From Pseudostreptobacillus hongkongensis (GTDB lineage: Bacteria; Fusobacteriota; Fusobacteriia; Fusobacteriales; Leptotrichiaceae), in contig NZ_LOHY01000057.1 of the NCBI RefSeq assembly GCF_001559795.1, positions 1 through 37,135 of the forward strand: a stretch of DNA of 37,135 nt, read 5' to 3'. Position 1 is the first letter of the stretch; each line of letters begins with the position of its first letter. A program made the translations under genes and the position numbers. The notes under the pieces are model-generated. The model worked only from the letters and a program-made list of their open reading frames with translations. It ran no database searches and had not been told where the DNA came from. Below, piece after piece: positions 1-8,552 of the stretch.

Positions 1-14
1 CGTGGACAATATTT

Positions 15-44
15 ATATTATCATAAATATACTTTTTATGTCAA
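15..44 (-). promoter_or_regulatory. Sigma70-type promoter reading off the left edge
   Basis: On the minus strand a perfect -35 TTGACA (39-44) is separated by 18 bases from a -10 TAATAT (15-20). It lies downstream of the terminator of the solute-binding protein gene, so it must serve a gene or RNA beyond position 1 that is not in the window. Confidence 0.7.
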
Positions 45-83
45 TACCTTTTTTTGTTTTTTTTTGAAAAATTTTTCCCAGTT

Positions 84-111
84 ATTCAAAAAGCACCTAA
101 ATTGGTGCTTC
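84..111 (-). terminator. Rho-independent terminator of the oppA-like gene
   Basis: On the minus strand AAGCACC (91-97) pairs with GGTGCTT (104-110) around a six-base loop and is followed by a short T-run. It lies about 20 bases beyond the stop codon of the solute-binding protein gene ending at 132. Confidence 0.8.
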
Positions 112-131
112 TTGATAATATATTTTTTTTA

Positions 132-1922
132 TTAATTTGAAGCTTTAACTGGTAATGGTGTTACAAATTGTGTATCATAGATTGCTTTTGAATCATCAAT
201 AAATACATTTGCATATTTAATACCTTTATTAATAGGTACTACAATATATCTAAACATTAATGGTACTTCTACAGCTTGTGAAACAAAGTATTCTTCCCAT
301 TTCTTGTATGCTTCTGCTTTATAATTAGGATCACTTATTCCTTTAGGATCTGATATTGCATTCATTAATCTTTCATTTTCATCATTTGCATAACGAGTCA
401 TATTGAACTCAACATATTTACTCTTACTTTGAGCTGGATCAAGTGAACTTCCTACACCCCATGCAGCCATATACATATCTATATCATCATCATTTGCTTG
501 TATTTTATCATAGAATAAGTTGAAGTCTAATAATCTTCCATTAGTTAATTCAACATCTACTCCAATTTCTTTCCAATTTTGTAGCATTTGTTGTGCTATA
601 GGTTCTGCAACCTCACTACCATTCATAGTTGTAAAGTGAAGTTTTAGATTTTTACCATCTTTATCTACTATTCCATCACCATCAGTATCTTTATATCCTG
701 CTTCTGCTAGTAATTGTTTAGCTTTTTCAGGATTATATGGGTATCCTTCAAGAGATGAATTATAGTATTTTTTAAATACAGGAGGTGTAACTCCATTTGC
801 TCTTTGTCTTATACCACCATAGAATGCTTGAGCAATTTCATCAACATTTAAAGCATATGCCATAGCTTGTCTAACTTTCACATCTTGAAGAGGAGTTTTT
901 CTATCTTGTATACTCACACCTTTTTCTTTATCATAATGTCCTAAGTTAAATCCTAAATATTGATAGTATAAATCAGGTCTACCAATTAAACTTAAGTTAT
1001 CAAAGTCTTTGAATTTTTCATAAAGAGATTGATCTAATTCTAAATAAACATGGAATTCTCCATTTTTCATTGCTGTTGCTTGTAATTGAGTTCCTAATGT
1101 TTTTATAACTACCTTATCTAGTTTTGGTTTACCTAAGTAATAGTTTTCATTAGGCACTAATTCTACTGATTCTCCTGGTACTATACTTTTAACCACAAAT
1201 CTCCCATTTGATATAGGGTTTTTTCTAACCTTATCTGAACTTGCTAAATCTTTAATAGCCACATCAGATAAATAGTGTTTTGGTAATATTGATCCACCTG
1301 AAGTTAGAGCTCCTCCACCAGTAATTAATTTTGGACTTAGCTCACTAACATGTATTTTTAACTCAGTATCACTAACTTTTTCAAATCCTGATATAGTTTT
1401 AGCTTTTCCTTCATGATATTCTTTCATACCTATAATAGTTCCATGATCTTCTGGACTATATCTAACTCCTGTATAATCAGGTGAACCTAGTACTTCATAT
1501 GTATAAATAAAATCGTCAACACCTAAAGGAGCTCCATCTGACCATTTAAGACCTTCTCTAAATTTAATATTAATAGTTTTATTTTTTTCATCTAATGTAA
1601 CTGTCGCCATTCCACCTTCTTTACCAACAATTTCAAAATCATCATTTTTCCAGAATATTTCTTCATTGAAATAATTCATAATATCTCCATCTGGTGCTTC
1701 TTGATAATGTAGTGGTGAAAAAATACCTTTAAATGGTGAATTAGTAACTAATGCAACTTTTAATTCCCCACCTTCAATTGCTTTTTGATCACTTGTATAT
1801 TCCATAGGGAAATTTAAACTTGTCGTTTCTCCACCTTTTTCTGATCTTGATTTACCTGGTCCACAAGAAATCAACATTCCTAATACTCCTAGCATTATGC
1901 TAGCTTTCATAAATTTATTCAT
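132..1922 (-). CDS. Family 5 ABC transporter solute-binding lipoprotein (oligopeptide type)
   Basis: This 596-residue protein is an OppA/DppA-like extracytoplasmic receptor (SBP_bac_5 family) that would deliver peptides to an ABC permease. A lipoprotein signal is visible, with lipobox LISC and Cys20 as the acylation site. The body shows family hallmarks: a segment LKWSDGAPLGVDDFIYTYE near residue 125, a VRQAMAYALNVDEI block near 350, and a YPYNPEKAKQLLAEAGY block near 400. A DTDGDGIVD stretch follows, resembling a calcium-loop motif common in this subfamily. The start has an AGGAGG ribosome binding site. It has its own promoter and terminator. No permease or ATPase genes lie next to it, so it acts with a transporter encoded elsewhere. 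The substrate is not determinable; peptide is the family default, but nickel, sugar and bile-acid relatives exist. Confidence 0.9.
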   Translation of the reverse strand: MNKFMKASIMLGVLGMLISCGPGKSRSEKGGETTSLNFPMEYTSDQKAIEGGELKVALVTNSPFKGIFSPLHYQEAPDGDIMNYFNEEIFWKNDDFEIVGKEGGMATVTLDEKNKTINIKFREGLKWSDGAPLGVDDFIYTYEVLGSPDYTGVRYSPEDHGTIIGMKEYHEGKAKTISGFEKVSDTELKIHVSELSPKLITGGGALTSGGSILPKHYLSDVAIKDLASSDKVRKNPISNGRFVVKSIVPGESVELVPNENYYLGKPKLDKVVIKTLGTQLQATAMKNGEFHVYLELDQSLYEKFKDFDNLSLIGRPDLYYQYLGFNLGHYDKEKGVSIQDRKTPLQDVKVRQAMAYALNVDEIAQAFYGGIRQRANGVTPPVFKKYYNSSLEGYPYNPEKAKQLLAEAGYKDTDGDGIVDKDGKNLKLHFTTMNGSEVAEPIAQQMLQNWKEIGVDVELTNGRLLDFNLFYDKIQANDDDIDMYMAAWGVGSSLDPAQSKSKYVEFNMTRYANDENERLMNAISDPKGISDPNYKAEAYKKWEEYFVSQAVEVPLMFRYIVVPINKGIKYANVFIDDSKAIYDTQFVTPLPVKASN

Positions 1923-1961
1923 AATATCCTCCTGAGTTTTATTTAATTTCTATTTTGATTT

Positions 1962-1990
1962 ATTTTACTACATTTCAAGTATTATTTCAA
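1962..1990 (-). promoter_or_regulatory. Promoter of the oppA-like gene
   Basis: Minus strand -35 TTGAAA (1985-1990), 17-base spacer, -10 TAAAAT (1962-1967). It lies about 40 bases upstream of the start codon at 1922, in an otherwise extremely AT-rich spacer (1991-2157) in which I see nothing else. Confidence 0.75.
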
Positions 1991-2157
1991 ATATATTTTT
2001 TTAATGTTAATCATTAATTTTATATATAATTAATCTTTTTATATGATTATAGTATAATTAAATTAAAAAAAATCGTATAATAAATATAAATGATATATAA
2101 ACATATTATAGTTTTAATAATTATTATAAATTTGATTTACAATAATATTATTATGTA

Positions 2158-2190
2158 AATAAAAAATTAGGACTTTACGACCTAATTTTA
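2158..2190 (-). terminator. Terminator after the second solute-binding lipoprotein gene
   Basis: On the minus strand AAAATTAGG (2181-2189) pairs with CCTAATTTT (2163-2171), followed by T's. It begins immediately after the stop codon of the gene ending at 2194 and closes the recR-metK-lipoprotein unit. Confidence 0.8.
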
Positions 2191-2193
2191 ATT

Positions 2194-3663
2194 TTATTTA
2201 AAATTCATATATGACATGTCTGTAATATTTCCTATAGGATGATTTACAACATTTTTAACTTTTTTACTTATATATTGATTTTCTATAGAAAAATATAGAG
2301 GTGAAACAACCATATTTTCTAAAACTAATTTTTCTGCTTGTTGTATTTTAGATTTTGAATTCAATATATCTTTGTTTGCCTCATTTAATAAATTTTGAAA
2401 TTCTTTTTGATTAAATACTTTAACATCTTTTTTCTTATATGTAAATCTATCAAGTATAGATATAGGATTATCGTATTTAGGTGACCAAGTATTTAATGCT
2501 ATATCATATTTTAACTCTTTAATATTTGCTAATCTATCCTTGTATGGTACAACTTTTACACTAAATTCTAATCCTAAATTCTCTTTAATTTGAGATTGTA
2601 TATATTGAACTTCTTTAACTTCTACAGGAGTATTTCCTGCTAATATTTCAAGTTTTATATCATTTGTATTAAGTTCTTTTTTTGCAATATCTAATTCTGA
2701 TTTAGCCTTATTTACATCTATATCAGATATAGTATAACTAGGTTCATAATTAAATATATCTGATATTAAATTAAGTGCTTTTTTTGAACCATCTTTTTTA
2801 ATTTTATCTACATACTTTTGTCTATCAATACTTAATGATAATGCATTTCTTAAATGTACATTATTTAAAACGTTGTCTCCAAATACATTAAAGTCTAAAT
2901 ACCAAATACGTCCATTATAGTAACTATTAATATTACCATCTAATAATTCAGAATCAACTCTAGATATATCTATGCTTCCATTTTTTATTAAGTTGTTTAT
3001 AGTTGAAAAATCACTAAAGTATACATATTTAAACTTCTCTAATTTAACTTCATTAGATCTCCAATAATTAGTATTTTTAACTAATTTAATTTCTTGATCT
3101 CCTAAATTTTCTATATAAAATGCTCCTGTATACTTACCTTTAATATTAGGTGAAGTAAAAGGTAATGTCATTAAATATGTAAAGTATGGTACATCTTCTT
3201 TAAGTTCTATTATAAGTTTTCCATCTTCTATATATACTCCTAATTCCTTTTCATCAACCTTACCTTCATAGTATTCTTTCCCGTTTTTTATAACAAAAAG
3301 CATATTAGAATATTGTGATAAATATTCCTTATTTAAAGTTTCTAAAAATGCATTTCTAATATCTACTAATTCGATATTACTTCCATCAGAATACTTTAAC
3401 CCTTCTCTTATATCAAATATATATTTATTGCCTTCTTTAGCATAAGAACTTGCAAGTCCTCCTACTATTTCATTTTTATCATCTAATCTAAGTAATCCTT
3501 CATAAATAGTACTTGCTACTTGTAATGAAATCGTATCACTTGATTTATTTGGCGCTATACTTTTAGGCGCACTGTATATATTAAAAACTAATTCATTATT
3601 TTGTTCATTTTTACAAGAAAAAAATGTAACTAATATTAAAAATATAACTAAAAACTTCTTCAC
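2194..3663 (-). CDS. Family 5 ABC transporter solute-binding lipoprotein, divergent
   Basis: This 489-residue protein has a lipoprotein signal (FFSC, Cys17) and the SBP_bac_5 fold signatures: IYEGLLRLDDKNEIVGGLA near residue 55, FDIREGLKYSDGS near 85, and LRNALSLSIDRQKYVDKI near 270. It is about 100 residues shorter than the other receptor in this window and only distantly similar, so the two are not a recent duplication. The start is GTG, one base after the metK stop codon (TAA-A-GTG), with only a weak Shine-Dalgarno sequence. Translation is therefore probably coupled to metK. A strong terminator follows. No permease genes are nearby. Peptide binding is inferred from the family only. Confidence 0.85.
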   Translation of the reverse strand: MKKFLVIFLILVTFFSCKNEQNNELVFNIYSAPKSIAPNKSSDTISLQVASTIYEGLLRLDDKNEIVGGLASSYAKEGNKYIFDIREGLKYSDGSNIELVDIRNAFLETLNKEYLSQYSNMLFVIKNGKEYYEGKVDEKELGVYIEDGKLIIELKEDVPYFTYLMTLPFTSPNIKGKYTGAFYIENLGDQEIKLVKNTNYWRSNEVKLEKFKYVYFSDFSTINNLIKNGSIDISRVDSELLDGNINSYYNGRIWYLDFNVFGDNVLNNVHLRNALSLSIDRQKYVDKIKKDGSKKALNLISDIFNYEPSYTISDIDVNKAKSELDIAKKELNTNDIKLEILAGNTPVEVKEVQYIQSQIKENLGLEFSVKVVPYKDRLANIKELKYDIALNTWSPKYDNPISILDRFTYKKKDVKVFNQKEFQNLLNEANKDILNSKSKIQQAEKLVLENMVVSPLYFSIENQYISKKVKNVVNHPIGNITDMSYMNFK

Positions 3664-3664
3664 T

Positions 3665-4816
3665 TTATCTTATCAATCCTTTTTTTATTTCTTCTATTTT
3701 ATCTAATTTTTCCCAAGGAAGCTCTATATCTTTTCTTCCAATATGACCAAATGCAGCTAAATCTTGATATCTGAAATTTGGTTTTCTTAGTGATAAAGAT
3801 TTTTCTATTCCTCTAGGTGTTAAATCAAATATTTCTTTTACAACATTTGCTATTTCTTCATTAGAGTAACTTGAAGTTCCAAATGTTTCAACTAAAATTG
3901 ATGTTGGTTCTATTACACCTATAGCATAAGATAATTGAACCTCACATTTATCAGCAATACCTGATCCAACAATATTTTTTGCTATCCATCTAGCAGCATA
4001 TGCAGCTGATCTATCAACTTTTGATGGATCTTTACCTGAAAAGGCTCCTCCACCATGTCTAAAGTAACCACCATATGTATCAACTATTATTTTTCTACCT
4101 GTAAGTCCAGTATCTCCATGTGGACCCCCTATAACAAATCTTCCTGTAGGGTTAATGTAGAAATTCTTAACTTCCGAAATATCTCTTCCATATTCCTTTA
4201 AAGCTGGTGCTATAACTAACTCTTTTACTTGTTTTTTTATCTCATCTAAAGTAATTTCTTCATCATGTTGAACAGATAAAACTATAGAATCTATTCCAAC
4301 TATATTATTATTATCATCATACTCTAAAGTTACTTGAGCTTTTGCATCAGGTCTAGCCCATGGAAGTACTTTATTTCTAGTAAGTTCTGTTAATTTAACT
4401 ATTATTGATCTAGAAAGAACTAATGCAAGTGGCATAAGTTCTGGTGTTTCTTTAACTGCTCCACCAAACATAATACCTTGATCTCCAGCTCCACCTATAT
4501 CAACACCTTGTGATATATCTGGAGATTGAGAATGTATCATATTAATAACTCCACAATCATAATCAAATCCAAGTCCAGGAACATATCCAATTTCTTTAAT
4601 TTTATTTCTAACCAAACTTTGTATATCTACATAAGTTTTCGTAGTTATTTCTCCTCCTACTAATACAAATCCAGTTGTTGCAAATGTTTCACATGCAACA
4701 CGAGATTCTGGATCTTCACTTAAACAAGCATCTAAAACAGCATCAGATATTTGATCACAAATTTTATCTGGATGTCCTGGCGAAACAAATTCAGAAGTAA
4801 AATAAAACTTTGACAT
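3665..4816 (-). CDS. metK: S-adenosylmethionine synthetase
   Basis: MetK makes S-adenosylmethionine from methionine and ATP in the cytoplasm. The 383-residue product has the expected family length. It carries the N-terminal [16 protein letters not shown] motif, the [13 protein letters not shown] hexapeptide region, and the P-loop-like [18 protein letters not shown] segment. I place the start at the ATG at 4816 rather than the in-frame ATG two codons upstream (4822): AAGGAG sits only 3 bases from the upstream ATG but 9 bases from this one. It lies 19 bases downstream of recR and abuts the lipoprotein gene after it, so the three genes look co-transcribed. No SAM riboswitch is visible; the upstream gap is too short. 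Confidence 0.97.
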   Translation of the reverse strand: MSKFYFTSEFVSPGHPDKICDQISDAVLDACLSEDPESRVACETFATTGFVLVGGEITTKTYVDIQSLVRNKIKEIGYVPGLGFDYDCGVINMIHSQSPDISQGVDIGGAGDQGIMFGGAVKETPELMPLALVLSRSIIVKLTELTRNKVLPWARPDAKAQVTLEYDDNNNIVGIDSIVLSVQHDEEITLDEIKKQVKELVIAPALKEYGRDISEVKNFYINPTGRFVIGGPHGDTGLTGRKIIVDTYGGYFRHGGGAFSGKDPSKVDRSAAYAARWIAKNIVGSGIADKCEVQLSYAIGVIEPTSILVETFGTSSYSNEEIANVVKEIFDLTPRGIEKSLSLRKPNFRYQDLAAFGHIGRKDIELPWEKLDKIEEIKKGLIR

Positions 4817-4835
4817 AATCATACTCTCCTTTCTT

Positions 4836-5423
4836 TTATTTTATATATACTCTACCTTCTAATGATTGAACTAAAGTAGCACTATCAGAATATTCTATAT
4901 TACCCCCTATAGGTATTCCACTTGCTATCCTACTAATTTTAACATTTTTATCCGATAATAATTTAGTTAAATATAGTATTGTAGTTTCTCCTTCAAGATC
5001 TGGATTTAAGGCTAGTATTACTTCATTTACTCCTTTATCTACTCTTGAAAGTAATTCTTTAATATTTAGATCTTCAACACCTATTCCATTTAAAGGAGAA
5101 ATTCTTCCTCCTAAAACATGATATAGCCCGTTAAATGAACTAGTCTTATTAAATGCATATATATCTCTTGTATCTTCTACTACGCATATAACAGTTTGAT
5201 CTCTTTTTTCATCACTACATATATTACATATTTCATTATCAGTTAAATTAAAACAAATCTTACAAGGTTTAATATTTTCATAACTATCTTTTATGGTATT
5301 TAAAATGTACGATATTTCTTCTTCATCTTTTGTTAATATATCAAATGCAATTCTTGTTGCATTCTTTTTTCCTATCCCTTTTAAATTAGATAAAACTTTT
5401 ATCAATTCATCTATTTTTTCCAT
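4836..5423 (-). CDS. recR: Recombination mediator protein RecR
   Basis: RecR works with RecO (and RecF) to load RecA on SSB-coated single-stranded DNA at gaps. The 195-residue product has the helix-hairpin-helix start ([20 protein letters not shown]), a four-cysteine zinc motif of form C-x2-C-x8-C-x2-C near residues 54-69, and a Toprim domain beginning CVVEDTRDI. The start chosen is the ATG at 5423, which has AAGAAAGG five bases upstream. A TTG six codons earlier at 5441 falls inside the pyk terminator region and lacks a ribosome binding site. dnaX, the usual recR neighbour, is absent; metK follows instead. Confidence 0.95.
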   Translation of the reverse strand: MEKIDELIKVLSNLKGIGKKNATRIAFDILTKDEEEISYILNTIKDSYENIKPCKICFNLTDNEICNICSDEKRDQTVICVVEDTRDIYAFNKTSSFNGLYHVLGGRISPLNGIGVEDLNIKELLSRVDKGVNEVILALNPDLEGETTILYLTKLLSDKNVKISRIASGIPIGGNIEYSDSATLVQSLEGRVYIK

Positions 5424-5438
5424 AAAAACCTTTCTTAA

Positions 5439-5468
5439 CAAGAAAGAGAACTGCAGAGCAGTTCCCTT
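5439..5468 (-). terminator. Terminator of the pfkA-pyk operon
   Basis: On the minus strand GGGAACTGC (58-66 of the 5400s) pairs with GCAGTTCTC (5446-5454) across a three-base loop with one mismatch, followed by TTTCTTG. It lies between the pyk stop and the recR ribosome binding site. Confidence 0.75.
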
Positions 5469-5491
5469 CTATACTTAATATCTTTTTAAGA

Positions 5492-6931
5492 TTAAACTAT
5501 TCTTGCAACTTTGAAAGTGTTAGTTGTTCCTGTTTCAGAAACTCCTGTAACAAGTACTACTAAATCACCTTTTTTGAATCCTGTGTATGCTTCATCTTCA
5601 GTTGTTGCAGCATTTGAAGCAGCAATTTCTAATGCTTTATTAAAGAAATGATCAGCATTATCAAGATCTGTAGCAACTATTGATCTTACACCTCTTACTA
5701 ATGCTAATTGTCTTGCAGTAACTTCACTATCAGTTAATGCTATAATTGGCATTGATGGGTTGTATTTTCTAATCATTTTAGCTGCACGTCCTGTTTTTGT
5801 CCAACAAACTATTAATTTAGCGTTTAAGTTTTCAGCAGCTTCTACTGATCCTTTTGAAATTGCTTCTGTAATAGTTACATCATGTGTATAATAAATTTTT
5901 GGTACTCCATATTCATCTGTTTTAGCTGAAATTGTAGCCATAGTTCTTACTGCTTCTACAGGATATTTACCATTTGCAGATTCTCCTGATAACATAACAG
6001 CATCAGTACCATCTAAGATTGCATTAGCAACATCTCCTGCTTCTGCTCTTGTAGGTCTTGGATTTTTTTGCATTGAATCTAACATTTGTGTAGCAGTAAT
6101 TACTGGTTTACCAACTGCATTACATTTTCTTATCATCATTTTTTGAGCAAATGGAACTTCTTCAACTGGAATTTCTACCCCTAAGTCTCCTCTTGCTACC
6201 ATTATACCATCTGATAATTCTAATATTTCATCAAAGTTATCTATTCCTTCTTGATTTTCTATCTTAGAAATTATTTTAATGTGTTCTCCACCATTTTCAT
6301 CTAATACTCTTCTTACTTCAGCAACATCAGATGCTTTTCTTATAAATGAAGCAGCTATATAGTCAACTCCAACTTCACATCCGAATTTTAAATCGTTCTT
6401 ATCTTTTTCAGCTAAAGCTGGTAATGAAACTGATACTCCTGGTAAGTTAACACCTTTCTTTTGTCCTAATTGACCAGAGTTTTTAACTTTACAGAAAATT
6501 TCATTTCCTTTAATTTCTTTAACTTCTAATCCTATTAATCCATCATCTAATAATATTGTATCCCCAGGTTTTAAATCTTTAGTCATATTAGGGTATGAAA
6601 CTGATATTTTTTCAGGAGTTCCAAGGAATGAATAATCAGTTGTAATAACAAAATCTTGTCCTTCAACTAAATCATATTTAACGTCACCTTGTGCATGTGA
6701 TCCTGTTCTTATTTCTGGTCCTTTAGTATCTAATAAAATAGCTACAAATTTCCCAGTTTCTTGAGATATTTCTCTTATTGTTTTAATTCTTGCTCCATGT
6801 TCTTCAAAATCTCCATGTGAGAAATTAAGTCTCATTACGTTCATACCATTTAATACTAACTCTTTTAAAACTTCTTTTTTTTCACTTTTAGGTCCTATAG
6901 TACATACTACCTTTGTCATTTTAATTTTCAT
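5492..6931 (-). CDS. pyk: Pyruvate kinase
   Basis: Pyruvate kinase converts phosphoenolpyruvate and ADP to pyruvate and ATP, the last step of glycolysis. The 479-residue protein has the N-terminal KVVCTIGPKS motif, the substrate-binding MRLNFSHGDFEEH block, the family signature around IISKIENQEGIDNFDEIL (active-site Lys-Glu region), the metal-binding MVARGDLGVE block and the MLSGESANGKYPVEAV block. It ends after the C-terminal regulatory domain and lacks the extra PEP-utiliser-like domain seen in some Bacillus enzymes. A strong AGGAGG site precedes the ATG. It follows pfkA by 20 bases and a terminator closes the operon. Its product feeds the PFOR encoded at 18543. Confidence 0.97.
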   Translation of the reverse strand: MKIKMTKVVCTIGPKSEKKEVLKELVLNGMNVMRLNFSHGDFEEHGARIKTIREISQETGKFVAILLDTKGPEIRTGSHAQGDVKYDLVEGQDFVITTDYSFLGTPEKISVSYPNMTKDLKPGDTILLDDGLIGLEVKEIKGNEIFCKVKNSGQLGQKKGVNLPGVSVSLPALAEKDKNDLKFGCEVGVDYIAASFIRKASDVAEVRRVLDENGGEHIKIISKIENQEGIDNFDEILELSDGIMVARGDLGVEIPVEEVPFAQKMMIRKCNAVGKPVITATQMLDSMQKNPRPTRAEAGDVANAILDGTDAVMLSGESANGKYPVEAVRTMATISAKTDEYGVPKIYYTHDVTITEAISKGSVEAAENLNAKLIVCWTKTGRAAKMIRKYNPSMPIIALTDSEVTARQLALVRGVRSIVATDLDNADHFFNKALEIAASNAATTEDEAYTGFKKGDLVVLVTGVSETGTTNTFKVARIV

Positions 6932-6951
6932 TTATATACCTCCTATATTTT

Positions 6952-7917
6952 TTAAACTGATAACATCATAGCTACATCATAATCTTCTTGAGATTTTTTA
7001 TGGTAATTTTCCCACGCATATGATAATTTATGAGTAACTATATTTGAACTTTGAACTCCAACCATTAATCCTGATTGTCCTTCTTCTAATAATTCTACTG
7101 CTTTAACTCCAAGTTTTGTAGCTAATAATCTGTCTGCAGCCGTTGGACTTCCACCTCTTTGAATATGTCCTAAAACAACAACTTTTGGTTCTAATTCAGG
7201 CATTCTTTCTTTAAGGTCTTGAGCAATAGTTTCTTTACCTTTCCATCCTTCAGACATTATTATTACATCATAGAATTTATTTTCTGCTCTTCTTTTTTTA
7301 ATTATCTTAATTATATCATCAACTGTTGATTCTACTTCTGGTATTAAAATACCATTTGCTCCACATGCTATACCTGCATTTAAAGCTATATCTCCACAGT
7401 TTCTTCCCATAACTTCAATTATGAATGTTCTATCATGTGATTTAGCTGTATCTCTAATTTGATTAAATGATTCAAGTACTATATTAAGTGCTGTATCATA
7501 ACCTATAGTATAATCAGTTCCAGCTATATCGTTATCTATAGTTCCTGGTATACCAACTGTCTTAATACCATGTTCTTCATATAAGTAATGAGCTCCATGG
7601 AATGAACCGTCTCCACCTATAACAACTAAACCTTCTATTCCAAATTCTTTTAATATATTTGCTGCTTTTGTTCTAACTTCAGGATCTTTAAATTCAGGTA
7701 ATCTCGCTGATAGTAACATAGTTCCACCTTTTCCTGCAAGACCAGCTACATCAAGAGAATTCATTTTAAATATATCTTTATCTAAAATCCCTTTATATCC
7801 TCTTCTAATTCCATAAACTTCCATACCCTTAGACATGGCAGTTTTAGCAACAACTCTTATGGCAGCATTCATCCCTTGTGAATCTCCACCACTAGTTAGG
7901 ATCGCTATTTTTTTCAT
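6952..7917 (-). CDS. pfkA: ATP-dependent 6-phosphofructokinase
   Basis: PfkA phosphorylates fructose 6-phosphate to the 1,6-bisphosphate. The 321-residue product matches the bacterial PfkA length. Visible motifs are the ATP-site loop ILTSGGDSQGMNAAIR, GGDGS near residue 103 (the Gly marks an ATP-dependent rather than PPi-dependent enzyme), catalytic PGTIDNDIAGTDYTIG, substrate-binding MGRNCGDIAL, and VVLGHIQRGGSPTAADR. The usual GGDAPGMNA is GGDSQGMNA here, a mild variant. The ATG at 7917 is chosen because GGGAGG lies just upstream; an in-frame ATG at 7965 lies upstream of the predicted transcription start. It is the first gene of pfkA-pyk, with promoter and cre-like operator upstream. Confidence 0.97.
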   Translation of the reverse strand: MKKIAILTSGGDSQGMNAAIRVVAKTAMSKGMEVYGIRRGYKGILDKDIFKMNSLDVAGLAGKGGTMLLSARLPEFKDPEVRTKAANILKEFGIEGLVVIGGDGSFHGAHYLYEEHGIKTVGIPGTIDNDIAGTDYTIGYDTALNIVLESFNQIRDTAKSHDRTFIIEVMGRNCGDIALNAGIACGANGILIPEVESTVDDIIKIIKKRRAENKFYDVIIMSEGWKGKETIAQDLKERMPELEPKVVVLGHIQRGGSPTAADRLLATKLGVKAVELLEEGQSGLMVGVQSSNIVTHKLSYAWENYHKKSQEDYDVAMMLSV

Positions 7918-7955
7918 TTCATCCTCCCAATTTAAATCCATATATTTACTTTGAT

Positions 7956-7984
7956 ATTTTAACATTATTTATTGTATATTTCAA
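7956..7984 (-). promoter_or_regulatory. Promoter of pfkA-pyk
   Basis: Minus strand -35 TTGAAA (7979-7984), 17-base spacer, -10 TAAAAT (7956-7961). The predicted transcription start near 7949 gives a leader of about 30 bases carrying the GGGAGG ribosome binding site. Confidence 0.8.
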
Positions 7985-8010
7985 GTAATTTTTTTATTTA
8001 GTGATTTTTA

Positions 8011-8024
8011 TGAAAGCGTTTTCA
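8011..8024 (-). promoter_or_regulatory. cre-like LacI/CcpA-family operator upstream of pfkA
   Basis: The plus strand reads TGAAAGCGTTTTCA, a near-perfect 14-base palindrome that fits the CcpA catabolite-responsive element consensus TGWAANCGNTNWCA at every fixed position. It is centred about 68 bases upstream of the predicted transcription start and lies upstream of the -35 box. In Firmicutes that position is associated with activation rather than repression. The regulator is not in the window; another LacI-family protein could also use it. Confidence 0.65.
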
Positions 8025-8146
8025 TAAATAATACTGATTAATTTTTTTATTTATTACTTCATTTTATTTTTTCTCAAAACCTAATTCAACTGAATTACTT
8101 TAAATTATTTTTTCTTTATTAAAATTTTCTATAAATTTTGTTTTTA
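8025..8146. other. AT-rich spacer, nothing recognised
   Basis: Between the pfkA operator and the phage-derived remnant this stretch is nearly all A/T with stops in every frame. I see no gene, repeat or convincing hairpin in it. Confidence 0.5.
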
Positions 8147-8263
8147 TATATTATCTGTTTTTTTACAATCTATAAAGTCTTTTCCAGAACTATATCTACA
8201 CCTATTCCAAAGAAACTTTACTTTAACTATTAAGTATTACAGTCCATATTTTATATTCTCCTT
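8147..8263 (-). pseudogene. Possible remnant of a second phage gene (ribosome binding site plus broken frame)
   Basis: Directly downstream of the tail-tube remnant, the minus strand has AAGGAG (8258-8263) ten bases before an ATG (8245-8247). The frame reads only five codons (MDCNT) before two stops. Farther on, a short open stretch reads LWNRCRYSSGKDFIDCKK and then ends near 8147. In PBSX-like tail operons a tail-assembly chaperone gene follows the tail-tube gene, so this may be its wreckage. I cannot assign it by similarity. Confidence 0.3.
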
Positions 8264-8294
8264 ATATTTTTTAATTTAAAAGACACAGTATTAA

Positions 8295-8505
8295 CTACTG
8301 TGCCATCCCTTCTAAGTCTTTGAATTTTTCAGGTATCTTAGAGTCTTAAAATGTGAATTCAAATTCTTCATCTAATGACTCACTATCAGCGTCTATTTTA
8401 GCTAATATCATAGTATTAAAGTTACAACCAATTAATATTGTTTGTTGCTTTCCTACTACTGCTGAAGTATAGTCATTTTCTACTGCTATATAAAAATAGG
8501 ATAAG
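8295..8505 (-). pseudogene. Truncated phage tail-tube protein gene (XkdM/YqbM-like C-terminus)
   Basis: A minus-strand frame runs from about 8505 to an in-frame TAA at 8346-8348 and resumes to TAG at 8295-8297. It reads ...TILIGCNFNTMILAKIDAD, then SESLDEEFEFTF, stop, DSKIPEKFKDLEGMAQ. From memory, the C-terminus of the Bacillus PBSX core tail protein XkdM contains NFDSAKIASLDVDSEALEEE, then FTF, then a VPEKL motif; spacing and residues match closely. The N-terminal two thirds are missing, cut at the terminator of the outer-membrane protein gene upstream. With no start, a truncation and an internal stop, it is non-functional. The final stop lies in a hairpin (CACAGTA/TACTGTG, 8284-8302) that may be a relic terminator. 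Confidence 0.6.
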
Positions 8506-8527
8506 TTATTTTTTATCTTATCCTATT
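8491..8527 (-). terminator. Terminator of the 752-residue outer-membrane protein gene
   Basis: On the minus strand ATAGGATAAG (8517-8526) pairs perfectly with CTTATCCTAT (8496-8505), followed by TTTTAT. It lies 26 bases after the stop codon. Its distal arm can also be read as part of the tail-tube remnant frame. Confidence 0.9.
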
Positions 8528-8552
8528 TACTTTAAGTAAATTATTTAAAACA

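Noticed and set aside
4817-4835. A SAM riboswitch or other leader element before metK
   Set aside because: The gap after recR is only 19 bases and holds just the ribosome binding site.
8284-8302. The CACAGTA/TACTGTG palindrome as an active operator or terminator
   Set aside because: It lies in decayed phage sequence, its T-tract is poor, and no live gene ends at it.
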